Source: Thermoleophilia bacterium
GTDB taxonomy: Bacteria > Actinomycetota > Thermoleophilia > Gaiellales > Gaiellaceae
Direction of reading: 5' to 3'
Assembly (NCBI GenBank): GCA_014534415.1
Contig: JACVRM010000076.1
Location: 1-9,613 of the forward strand
DNA: 9,613 nt
This document shows positions 1 through 5,792 of the stretch, in pieces. The notes beneath the pieces were generated by a model that was not told the DNA's origin, did no database searches, and saw only the letters and a program-made list of their open reading frames with translations. Position 1 is the stretch's first letter; every line of letters starts with the position of its first letter. Both the position numbers and the translations under genes were made by a program.

Positions 1-86
1 GCGCGGGCCTGGCACCGGCGAACGGGCGCCTGCGCTACGCCCCTCCGGCGCTGACGCGAAAGGAGGTGTCGCGGCGGGCGGCGAGA
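1..86. other. Non-coding end of window, downstream of ileS
   Basis: No gene is supported here. On the minus strand this is the sequence just after the ileS stop codon. It holds a weak 5-bp GC hairpin (GGGCG at 24-28 with CGCCC at 38-42, 9-nt loop) without a T-run, so it is at most a poor terminator candidate. On the plus strand AAAGGAGGTG at 59-68 is a perfect Shine-Dalgarno match, but no start codon follows at a usable distance. Confidence 0.4.
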
Positions 87-3000
87 CTAGGCGCGCTCGA
101 GGTGCGGCTCGGCGACACTGCCGACCGCGAGCTCCACGGCAAGGACCTCGCGGGCGATCCAGTCGCCGTGGCGCTCCACGACCTCGCGATGCATCTCGGG
201 GAGCGTGACGCGCACGCGGTCGGTCAGCTCGAGTCCCCGGTCGCGCCGCAGCGTGTTCAGCTCGTGGATCAGGTCGTAGGCGCGGCCCTCGAGCTCGAGC
301 TCGGGGTCGAGCGCCGTTTCGACGGCAACCGTCACCCCGTCGTCGGACGCCACCGCCCATCCCTCCTTGCCGACGGTCTCGACGAGCACCTCGTCCGGGC
401 CGAGCTCGTGGCCCGCGACGGCGACGCGCCCGCCGTCCAGCTGGTCGAAGCGACCTTCGTGCAGCGCGCGCCGCACATCGGCCAGCGCCCGCCCGAGCTT
501 CGGCCCGAGCACCGGCAGGTTGGGCCTGACGCGCAGCTCGGTCGCCGCCACGGAGCCGAGCTCGACCTCCTTGACGCGCAGCTCGTCGCGCAGCTCGTCC
601 AGGTGCCGCTCTGCGAGCGGCGCGCCCTGCACGACGAGCCGGCGCAGCGGCTGGCGCAGCTTCAGGCCGGACGTCGCGCGCGCCTGGCGCCCGAGGTCGA
701 CGACCCGACGCAGCGCCGAGACCTCCTCGAGCAGCCGCTCGTCGGCCGCGGCTGCGCGCGGCCAGCCGCCCAGGAAGACGGAGCGGGGCGCCTCCTCGCA
801 CGGCGCCGCGACGAGCTCCCGCCAGAGGCGCTCCGCCAGGAACGGCATCACCGGCGCGACGACGCGGACGGCCTGTACGAGCGCGTACCAGAGCGTCCGG
901 AGTGCCAGCCCGTCGCCGTCCCAGAAGGCGCGGCGCGAGCGGCGGATGTACCAGTTGGACAGGTCGTCGACGAACTCCTCGAAGGCACGCGTCACGCCGA
1001 CGGTCCAGTAGCGCTCGTACTCGCGCTCGGCGTCCGCGAGCAGGCGCGCCACGCGCGCGACCAGCCAGCCGTCGAGCAGCCGCCCGCCGGCGGGCGGCTC
1101 GTCGAGGTCGGCGAGACGCGGCCGGAACCGCTCGACGTTCGCGTAGGTGACGAAGAACGAGACCGAGTTCCACAGGGTCAGCAGCCGCCGCTTCACCTCG
1201 TCAGCCGGGCCATAGCCGAAGTTGACGTTCTGACTCGGGGGCTGCCGGCTGAAGAGCCAGCGAGCGACGTCGGCGCCCATCCGGTCGAGCGCCTCGTTCA
1301 GCTCGATCGCGTTGCCCCACGACTTGTGCATCTCGCGCCCGGTCTCGTCGCGGACGCGCTCGTAGGCGAGCACCCGCCGGTAGGGCGTGCGGCCGTCGAG
1401 CGTCACGGACATGAACATCAACGAGTAGAACCAGAGCCGGATCTGCTCGCGGCTCTCCGAAACCCAGTCGGCCGGGAACCACCGCTCCCAGTACGCGTGC
1501 TCGGGGAGGTCGGCGCCGGAGAGGCCCGCCGACGCGCCAGTCGCGTAGCCAGCCGGGATCCGGCGCTCGTTCCGCCAGCCGAGCGTCGAGAAGGCGACGA
1601 TTCCCGCGTCCAGCCACGCGTCGCCCACCTCGGGGATGCGGCGCACCTCCGCGTCGCACGCGTCGCAGCGGATCGGCACCGCGTCGATCCACGGCCGATG
1701 GAGCTCCTGCAGCTGCTCGAGACCGGCCGTCGCGCGCTCCGCGAGCTCGCCGCGGGAGCCGATCACGTTCAGCCGCCCGCATGAGCACGGGTAGAACGGC
1801 AGCGGCAGCCCGAAGTAGCGCTTGCGCGAGATGTTCCAGTCGCCCATGTTCCGCAGCCAGTCGTCCATCCGCTTGCCGTAGAAGCCGGGCGTCCACTCGA
1901 CGCTCGCGTTCGCGGCGAGCAGCGGCTGGCGGATCTCGGCCGCGGAGATGAACCAGTCGTCGACGACACGGAAGACGAGCGGCGTCGAGCAGCGCCAGCA
2001 GATCGGATACCGATGCGTGATCCGGCTGGCCGCGACGAGCCGGCCGCGCTCGCGCAGCGACTCGATGACCGGCTCCTCTACCTCGCCGGTCGAGAGCCCG
2101 GCGAGCTCGCCGTACTCGGGCACCATGCGGCCCGCCTCGTCGATCGGAGCCAGGACGGGCAGGTCGTGGACGCGCGACAGCTCGAAGTCCTCGGCGCCCG
2201 CGCCCGGCGCGATGTGGACGACGCCCGTGCCCTCGTCGAGCGCCACGTCCTCCCACGGGATCACGCGGTGCACGACGCCGCGCTGCGCGGGCAGGTGGTC
2301 GAATGGCCCCTCGTACTCGAGCCCCACGAGCTCCTCGCCGCGGGCCCGACGACGGGTCGCGGCGTCGCCCGCGAGCTCCGCCGCCCACCAGGTGCCGTCC
2401 TCGCGCAGCACGTACTCGGCGTCCGCCTGCACGGCGGCGGCGACATTCGCGGGCAGCGTCCACGGCGTCGTCGTCCAGACGGCCAGCGCCTCGCCGTCGC
2501 GGTCTCGCAGTGGGAAGCGGACGTACAGGGAGGGGTGCCCGAGCTCGGCGTACTTGTCCTCGCCCGCCTGCTCGTGCTGCGAGAGCGACGTGCCGCAGCG
2601 CGGGCACCACTGGGTCGAGCGGTGCCCCTGGTACAGCCAGCCGCGCTCGTGGACGGCCCGGAGGAACCGCCAGATGTACTCGATGTTCGTGTCCGAGAAG
2701 GTGTAGTAGTCGTTGTCCCAGTCCATCCACTGGCCGAGCCGCTTCGACTGCTCCGTCATCACCTCCGAGAAGTGGGCGACGCGCTCCTTGCAGCGCTCGG
2801 CGAACGCGGCGAGCCCGTACTCCTCGATGTCGCGCTTCGAGTTGAGGCCGAGCGACTTCTCGACCTCGACCTCGACCCACAGCCCCTGGCAGTCGAACCC
2901 GTTCTGGTAGCGCTGGTCGAACCCGCGCAGCGCCTTGTAGCGCTGGAAGACATCCTTGAGCGTCCGGCCCCACGCGTGGTGGACGCCCATCGGGTTGTTC

Positions 3001-3155
3001 GCGGTGATCGGACCGTCGATGAACGAGAAGCGCGGCCCGCTCCTGTTCTGTGCGCGCACCGCGTCGAACGTCGCCTCGCGTTCCCACAAGTCGAGTACCT
3101 CGCGTTCGAGCGCGGGGTGGTCGGGTTGCTTGGCCAGCGGCCGGAACACGCTCAC
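87..3155 (-). CDS. ileS: Isoleucyl-tRNA synthetase, IleRS2-like, with GVHH signature
   Basis: This enzyme charges tRNA-Ile with isoleucine in the cytoplasm, using ATP. From the GTG at 3155 it is 1022 residues, the usual size for the eukaryote-like (type 2) IleRS. The Rossmann signature, normally HxGH, reads GVHH (residues 57-60) within ANNPMGVHHAWGRTLKD. The KMSKS loop reads EMHKS (608-612). The CP1 editing domain is present: TTTPWTLPAN (from 228) and PGAGAEDF with the conserved Asp at about 323. Cys pairs occur in WCPRCG (184, 187) and later as PCSCG and RCDAC. The C-terminus lacks the cysteine zinc finger of classic bacterial IleRS1, which agrees with type 2. The reading frame stays open upstream to 3377, but homology-like sequence begins at VFRPLAKQ. 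GTG 3155 also has a -10-like TAGAAT 7 nt upstream. The family assignment is firm. The substrate is inferred from overall similarity to IleRS rather than ValRS or LeuRS. Confidence 0.95.
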   Translation of the reverse strand: MSVFRPLAKQPDHPALEREVLDLWEREATFDAVRAQNRSGPRFSFIDGPITANNPMGVHHAWGRTLKDVFQRYKALRGFDQRYQNGFDCQGLWVEVEVEKSLGLNSKRDIEEYGLAAFAERCKERVAHFSEVMTEQSKRLGQWMDWDNDYYTFSDTNIEYIWRFLRAVHERGWLYQGHRSTQWCPRCGTSLSQHEQAGEDKYAELGHPSLYVRFPLRDRDGEALAVWTTTPWTLPANVAAAVQADAEYVLREDGTWWAAELAGDAATRRRARGEELVGLEYEGPFDHLPAQRGVVHRVIPWEDVALDEGTGVVHIAPGAGAEDFELSRVHDLPVLAPIDEAGRMVPEYGELAGLSTGEVEEPVIESLRERGRLVAASRITHRYPICWRCSTPLVFRVVDDWFISAAEIRQPLLAANASVEWTPGFYGKRMDDWLRNMGDWNISRKRYFGLPLPFYPCSCGRLNVIGSRGELAERATAGLEQLQELHRPWIDAVPIRCDACDAEVRRIPEVGDAWLDAGIVAFSTLGWRNERRIPAGYATGASAGLSGADLPEHAYWERWFPADWVSESREQIRLWFYSLMFMSVTLDGRTPYRRVLAYERVRDETGREMHKSWGNAIELNEALDRMGADVARWLFSRQPPSQNVNFGYGPADEVKRRLLTLWNSVSFFVTYANVERFRPRLADLDEPPAGGRLLDGWLVARVARLLADAEREYERYWTVGVTRAFEEFVDDLSNWYIRRSRRAFWDGDGLALRTLWYALVQAVRVVAPVMPFLAERLWRELVAAPCEEAPRSVFLGGWPRAAAADERLLEEVSALRRVVDLGRQARATSGLKLRQPLRRLVVQGAPLAERHLDELRDELRVKEVELGSVAATELRVRPNLPVLGPKLGRALADVRRALHEGRFDQLDGGRVAVAGHELGPDEVLVETVGKEGWAVASDDGVTVAVETALDPELELEGRAYDLIHELNTLRRDRGLELTDRVRVTLPEMHREVVERHGDWIAREVLAVELAVGSVAEPHLERA

Positions 3156-3162
3156 GAGCTCG

Positions 3163-3168
3163 ATTCTA
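3163..3168 (-). promoter_or_regulatory. Candidate -10 box of ileS (leaderless)
   Basis: On the minus strand TAGAAT (5 of 6 to TATAAT) lies 7 nt before the GTG at 3155. There is no Shine-Dalgarno between them and no clear -35. Transcription would begin at or within one base of the start codon, giving a leaderless mRNA. Confidence 0.5.
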
Positions 3169-3198
3169 GAGTCGCCGCCCCGCGGCTCTTCGCCACGC

Positions 3199-3224
3199 GG
3201 AAGAACTGCCGGCCGCCGCGCGTT
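3199..3224 (+). promoter_or_regulatory. Candidate SigR/SigH-like promoter upstream of thioredoxin
   Basis: GGAAG (3199-3203), an 18-nt gap, then GTT (3222-3224). This is one mismatch from the GGAAT-N18-GTT pattern of the actinobacterial thiol-stress sigma factor SigR/SigH, which is known to drive thioredoxin genes. The start site would fall near 3230-3232, leaving a leader of about 45 nt before the thioredoxin ATG. The motif is short, so a chance match is possible. The gene context raises its value. Confidence 0.35.
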
Positions 3225-3264
3225 ACCTCTCCCGAGGAGGGGTACAACCGACCGAAACGCGACG

Positions 3265-3270
3265 AAAGGA
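3265..3270 (+). promoter_or_regulatory. Ribosome binding site of thioredoxin
   Basis: AAAGGA lies 5 nt upstream of the ATG at 3276. It fixes that ATG as the start although the frame is open for over 1.2 kb upstream, antisense to ileS. Confidence 0.7.
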
Positions 3271-3275
3271 AGCGG

Positions 3276-3593
3276 ATGCCGACCACAGCGACCGAGACCA
3301 ACTTCGACCAGGAGGTCCTTCGAAGCGAGACGCCGGTGCTCGTCGACTTCTGGGCGGAGTGGTGCGGCCCGTGCCACGCGGTCTCGCCGATCCTCGACCG
3401 TATCGCGAGCGAGCGCGCCGGCGAACTGAAGCTCGTGAAGGTCAACATCGACGAGCAGCCCGCGCTCGCGCAGCGCTACGGCATTGCGTCGATTCCGACC
3501 ATCATCCTGTTCAAGGCCGGCGAGCCTGCTGCGAGAGCCGTCGGCGCCCAGCCCAAGGCAGCGCTCGAGCAGTCACTGGGCCTCGCTGCGTAG
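3276..3593 (+). CDS. trxA: Thioredoxin
   Basis: A 105-residue thioredoxin, the standard length for the single-domain family. It is a cytoplasmic dithiol-disulfide reductant, normally recycled by thioredoxin reductase. The active site FWAEWCGPCH has Cys30 and Cys33. The residue after the second Cys is His rather than the usual Lys or Arg. The cis-proline loop is seen in ASIPT (Pro74), and VDFWAEWC with LVKVNID gives the central strands. There is no signal peptide. The ATG at 3276 has AAAGGA 5 nt upstream and leaves no extra N-terminal residues. It is divergent from ileS and is followed directly by a lipid kinase gene that overlaps its last codons, so the two are probably co-transcribed. A SigR-like promoter candidate lies upstream. 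Confidence 0.95.
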   Translation: MPTTATETNFDQEVLRSETPVLVDFWAEWCGPCHAVSPILDRIASERAGELKLVKVNIDEQPALAQRYGIASIPTIILFKAGEPAARAVGAQPKAALEQSLGLAA

Positions 3594-4386
3594 CCTGCTG
3601 GTCATCAACCCGCGCTCCGGCGAGGGCGAGCGAGCACGGGACATTGAAGCGGCTGCGCGCACCCGCGGAATCGGCGTGCACCTGCTGGCGCAGGGCGAGG
3701 ACGCCCGCGAGGTGGCGCTGCGGGCCGACGCGGACGTGCTCGCCGCGGCCGGTGGCGACGGCTCGCTCGGCGCTGTAGCGGGGGCGGCGATCGAGCGCGA
3801 CCTCCCGTTCGTGATCGTGCCGCTCGGGACGCGAAACCATTTCGCCCGCGACCTCGGTCTCGACCCCGGCGACCCGGTCGCGGCGCTCGACGCGTTCGAC
3901 GGTGTCGAACAGCGCGTCGACGTCGGCCGAGTAGGCGACCGGCTGTTCCTGAACAACGTGGCGCTCGGGCTGTACGCGCGGCTCGTCCACCGCCGGGAAC
4001 GGCATCGCCGCCGGCGTGTTGCCCTCGCCTCGTTGCGCGCCCTGCTCCTGATCGCGCGTGAGCGCGGGCGACAACAGCACCTCTCGATCGACGGCCGCGA
4101 CGTCGTGGCGCCGGTCGTCCTGGTTGCGAGCAACGCGTACGAGCTCGACCTGTTCAACGTCGGCGAGCGGATGCACCTCGACGACGGACTCCTCCACCTG
4201 TATATCGCGCACGGCTGGCTGCCGCGCTCGTGGGAGGAGCGCTCCGCGCCGCGCTTCGAGGTCGACGCGCCTCGCTCTCGTCTTCAGGCGGCCGTGGACG
4301 GCGAGCCGGTCGTGCTCGAGACGCCGCTCGACTTCTCGCTCGACCGGCAGACGCTACGCGTCCTCGTGCCCGCGCCGCCAGACTGA
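3586..4386 (+). CDS. Diacylglycerol kinase / YegS-type lipid kinase family protein
   Basis: The protein belongs to the DAGK catalytic-domain family, which phosphorylates a lipid hydroxyl (diacylglycerol or similar) with ATP at the inner membrane face. From the CTG at 3586, visible motifs are VINPRSG (6-12, nucleotide-site strand and loop), GGDGS (56-60, the family's GGDGT) and PLGTRNHFAR (79-88). NNVALGLYARLV and, near the end, DGEPV of the C-terminal beta domain follow. At about 266 residues it is slightly shorter than typical members (290-310). The start is unresolved. The only ATG/GTG/TTG upstream of the NPRSG motif is TTG 3484, which would add 34 residues lying wholly inside the thioredoxin gene. 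The next one, GTG 3676, would delete the NPRSG motif. I chose CTG 3586, which overlaps the thioredoxin stop and gives a family-like N-terminus. No clear ribosome site is seen, so translation is probably coupled to thioredoxin. The lipid substrate cannot be told. Confidence 0.85.
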   Translation: MRSLLVINPRSGEGERARDIEAAARTRGIGVHLLAQGEDAREVALRADADVLAAAGGDGSLGAVAGAAIERDLPFVIVPLGTRNHFARDLGLDPGDPVAALDAFDGVEQRVDVGRVGDRLFLNNVALGLYARLVHRRERHRRRRVALASLRALLLIARERGRQQHLSIDGRDVVAPVVLVASNAYELDLFNVGERMHLDDGLLHLYIAHGWLPRSWEERSAPRFEVDAPRSRLQAAVDGEPVVLETPLDFSLDRQTLRVLVPAPPD

Positions 4387-4872
4387 CAGGACGTCGGCGA
4401 TGTGAAACGCCGTCTGCTCGGACGGCGGCAGCTCGTCCGCGCCGAACCAGCGCAGCTCCGTAACGTCATCGGCCGCGGCGGGCAGGCCGCCGACCACGCG
4501 CGCCGTCCAGTAGAGGTTGAGCGTCGCTACGGCGGCGTCACCGCCGCCGTAGCGGTCCATCCAGACACCGAGGAAGGCAAGCGGCTCGACGTCGAGGCCC
4601 GTCTCCTCGCGCAGCTCGCGACGCAGGGCGTCGAGCGGGTGCTCGCCCTCGTCGAGGAAACCGCCCGGCAGATCCCAGCGCCCCGCGAATGGGTCGTGCC
4701 TGCGGCGCACGAGGAGCACGCGCTCGCCGGCGTCCGTCACGACGGCGCACGCCGTCGGCTTCGAGCTCGCATACGCGACGAACCGGCACGAGCGGCACTC
4801 GAGCCGAGCTTCGTCGCCGTCGAGCTCGCCGCGGCAGCGCGGGCAGTACCTCCAGCCGCGCAGCTCCCCCAT
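4354..4872 (-). CDS. Nudix hydrolase with N-terminal zinc ribbon
   Basis: The product is 172 residues from the ATG at 4872. It opens with a zinc ribbon, CPRC (10-13) and CRSC (26-29). A complete Nudix box follows (residues 71-93) that fits GX5EX7REUXEEXGU exactly: GFLDEGE, then RELREETGL. Nudix enzymes cleave nucleoside diphosphates linked to another group, in a Mg2+-dependent reaction. The zinc-ribbon plus Nudix order resembles NADH pyrophosphatase NudC and many small uncharacterised actinobacterial relatives, but I do not see enough to name a substrate. The protein is cytoplasmic, with no signal peptide. The start is supported by a -10-like TATTGT ending 6 nt before the ATG, with no Shine-Dalgarno, so the mRNA is probably leaderless. 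The last 33 bp overlap the lipid kinase gene on the other strand. Confidence 0.92.
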   Translation of the reverse strand: MGELRGWRYCPRCRGELDGDEARLECRSCRFVAYASSKPTACAVVTDAGERVLLVRRRHDPFAGRWDLPGGFLDEGEHPLDALRRELREETGLDVEPLAFLGVWMDRYGGGDAAVATLNLYWTARVVGGLPAAADDVTELRWFGADELPPSEQTAFHIADVLSVWRRGHEDA

Positions 4873-4877
4873 GCGGC

Positions 4878-4884
4878 AACAATA
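4878..4884. promoter_or_regulatory. Candidate symmetric bidirectional -10 element
   Basis: On the minus strand TATTGT (4884-4879) lies 6 nt before the Nudix ATG at 4872. On the plus strand the overlapping AACAAT (4878-4883, 4 of 6 to TATAAT) predicts a start site near 4890, giving a 22-nt leader that carries GGGAGG before the GTG at 4912. The two predicted start sites are 18 bp apart. No strong -35 was seen for either direction. Confidence 0.45.
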
Positions 4885-4899
4885 GGTCGTCAGCGACGA

Positions 4900-4905
4900 G
4901 GGAGG
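4900..4905 (+). promoter_or_regulatory. Ribosome binding site of the acidic peptide gene
   Basis: GGGAGG sits 6 nt upstream of the GTG at 4912. It is one of the best Shine-Dalgarno matches in the window and supports that short gene as real. Confidence 0.65.
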
Positions 4906-4911
4906 CAGTGC

Positions 4912-5058
4912 GTGAAAGACCAGCCCGAACCGACTCCGGAAGAGCACGAGATGACGCCGGAGGAGCTGCCCGCGGCGGACGCGATGCAGTACCCGCGTCA
5001 CGAGGACCCTGAGCTGCCGGGAGATTACCCGCCCGAGGAGCCGATTCACGAGTCGTGA
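4912..5058 (+). CDS. Small acidic proline-rich protein, 48 residues, unknown function
   Basis: I do not recognise this family. The GTG at 4912 has a strong ribosome site at the right distance, and the TGA overlaps the GTG of the next gene (GTGA, 5055-5058). Both facts argue for a real translated gene. The product is 48 residues with 15 Asp/Glu, only 2 Lys/Arg, 11 Pro and no Cys, so it is probably disordered and strongly acidic. Short motifs such as TPEE and PPEEP recur. There is no membrane segment or signal peptide. It is the first gene of a unit with a cyclic-nucleotide-binding-domain protein and a glutaredoxin-like protein, divergent from the Nudix gene. It could be a small partner or regulator of the CNB protein, but that is only inferred from coupling. 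The frame is open upstream to 4402, but that stretch is antisense to the Nudix gene. Confidence 0.65.
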   Translation: MKDQPEPTPEEHEMTPEELPAADAMQYPRHEDPELPGDYPPEEPIHES

Positions 5059-5432
5059 GCCCGCAGACCGCTTCCGCCACCGTCGCCGAGCTCTCACGCA
5101 TCGGGCTGCTCGCGGAGCTGCCTGCCGAGCGGCTTCGCGAGCTCGCCTCGCGGATGGCGCGCGAATACGTTCCCGCGAACACCGAGATCGTCCGCGAGGG
5201 CGAATTCGGGTCGCGGTTCTACGTCGTGCTGGGCGGCCTCCTCGCCGTGACACAGAATGCGCGCGGCGAGCGAGCGCTGCTCCGGCCGGGCGACTACTTC
5301 GGAGAGGTCGCGCCGGCGATGGGGATCCGGCGCACGGCCAGCGTCCGAACGATCTCGCCGGTGACCGTCGCGAGCTGTGACCGTGCGACGTTCGACGAGT
5401 ACGTCAAGCCGCTGCTCGCGGACGAAGCTTGA
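5055..5432 (+). CDS. Stand-alone cyclic nucleotide-binding domain protein
   Basis: This is a 125-residue protein made of a single Crp/PKA-type cyclic-nucleotide-binding domain. The phosphate-binding cassette is well kept: GDYFGE (79-84) followed nine residues later by Arg93 in RRTASV, the Arg that contacts the cyclic phosphate in known members. The earlier beta-roll repeats VREGEFGSRFYVVLGGLLAV (46-65) fit the family. There is no helix-turn-helix, kinase, channel or other output domain, so it would act by binding a partner. It may bind cAMP, cGMP or another ligand, or none. The sequence cannot say which. The GTG at 5055 overlaps the stop of the acidic peptide gene by 4 nt, so translation is likely coupled. 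The next gene starts 1 nt after its stop. Confidence 0.88.
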   Translation: MSPQTASATVAELSRIGLLAELPAERLRELASRMAREYVPANTEIVREGEFGSRFYVVLGGLLAVTQNARGERALLRPGDYFGEVAPAMGIRRTASVRTISPVTVASCDRATFDEYVKPLLADEA

Positions 5433-5433
5433 C

Positions 5434-5751
5434 GTGCTCGAACTGTGGCAGGCCGAGTGGTGTCCGGACTCGCACCGCCTGCGTGAGCGGCTGACGGAGC
5501 TCGGCGTCGACTTCGTCGTCCGGCAGGCCGCCCCGTTCAGGCGCGACCGAGACGCGATGCGCGAGGCGGTCGGGACGGACTCGATCCCGGTGCTCGTCAC
5601 CGAGGACGGCCGGGCGATCACCGACACGGACGAGGCGCTCTCCTTCCTCGCCCAGAGCTACGGGCCCGGCCGCTGGGCCGACGGCCACCGCGACCAGGAA
5701 GCGCGGCACCCCCCGCTCCGGCAGGGTTCGTCGCACGGCGACGAGCGCTAG
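5434..5751 (+). CDS. Glutaredoxin-like / GST N-terminal thioredoxin-fold protein (CPDS)
   Basis: From the GTG at 5434 the product is 105 residues. The N-terminus VLELWQAEWCPDSHRLRERL shows a thioredoxin-fold strand, then a CPDS active-site motif (Cys10-Ser13) at the head of helix 1, as in monothiol glutaredoxins and the GST N-terminal domain. The cis-proline loop is DSIPVLV (Pro52), followed by an ITDTDEAL segment resembling the glutathione-side loop and last helix. The second Cys of dithiol enzymes is Ser here, and there is no other Cys, so a disulfide-exchange cycle would need an external thiol. In actinobacteria that would more likely be mycothiol than glutathione (inference). The last 25 or so residues are polar, probably a disordered tail. 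The start lies 1 nt after the CNB gene stop with only a weak ribosome site. Longer starts from 5377 lie inside the CNB gene. Confidence 0.8.
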   Translation: MLELWQAEWCPDSHRLRERLTELGVDFVVRQAAPFRRDRDAMREAVGTDSIPVLVTEDGRAITDTDEALSFLAQSYGPGRWADGHRDQEARHPPLRQGSSHGDER

Positions 5752-5791
5752 GACTCGGCCGGGCGCCGCACGACGGCGGGCGCCACGAGTC
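5752..5791. terminator. Bidirectional terminator-like hairpin between convergent genes
   Basis: An imperfect inverted repeat fills the 41-nt gap between the Grx-like stop and the beta-lactamase-fold stop. The outer stem is GACTCG (5752-5757) with CGAGTC (5786-5791). The inner stem is GGCGCC (5762-5767) with GGCGCC (5779-5784), around an 11-nt loop. The total is 12 bp, mostly GC. No T-run follows on either strand, as is common in high-GC actinobacteria, so its strength is uncertain. Confidence 0.5.
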
Positions 5792-5792
5792 G

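Noticed and set aside
56..72. Perfect Shine-Dalgarno AAAGGAGGTG on the plus strand; its complement resembles the 16S rRNA 3' end
   Set aside because: No start codon lies 5-12 nt downstream, and the flanks show no other 16S rRNA sequence, so it is a chance match.
66..1784. 572-codon open frame on the plus strand opposite ileS
   Set aside because: The product is rich in Arg, Pro, Glu and His with no family signature. It is the antisense shadow of a well-supported ileS in high-GC DNA.
3156..3377. N-terminal extension of IleRS from 3377
   Set aside because: The extra 74 residues overlap the thioredoxin gene on the other strand and are not IleRS-like. GTG 3155 begins right at family-like sequence.
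2013..3593. Possible long N-terminal extension of thioredoxin from 2013
   Set aside because: The extra 421 residues are antisense to ileS and resemble nothing. ATG 3276 has a good ribosome site and gives a standard-length thioredoxin.
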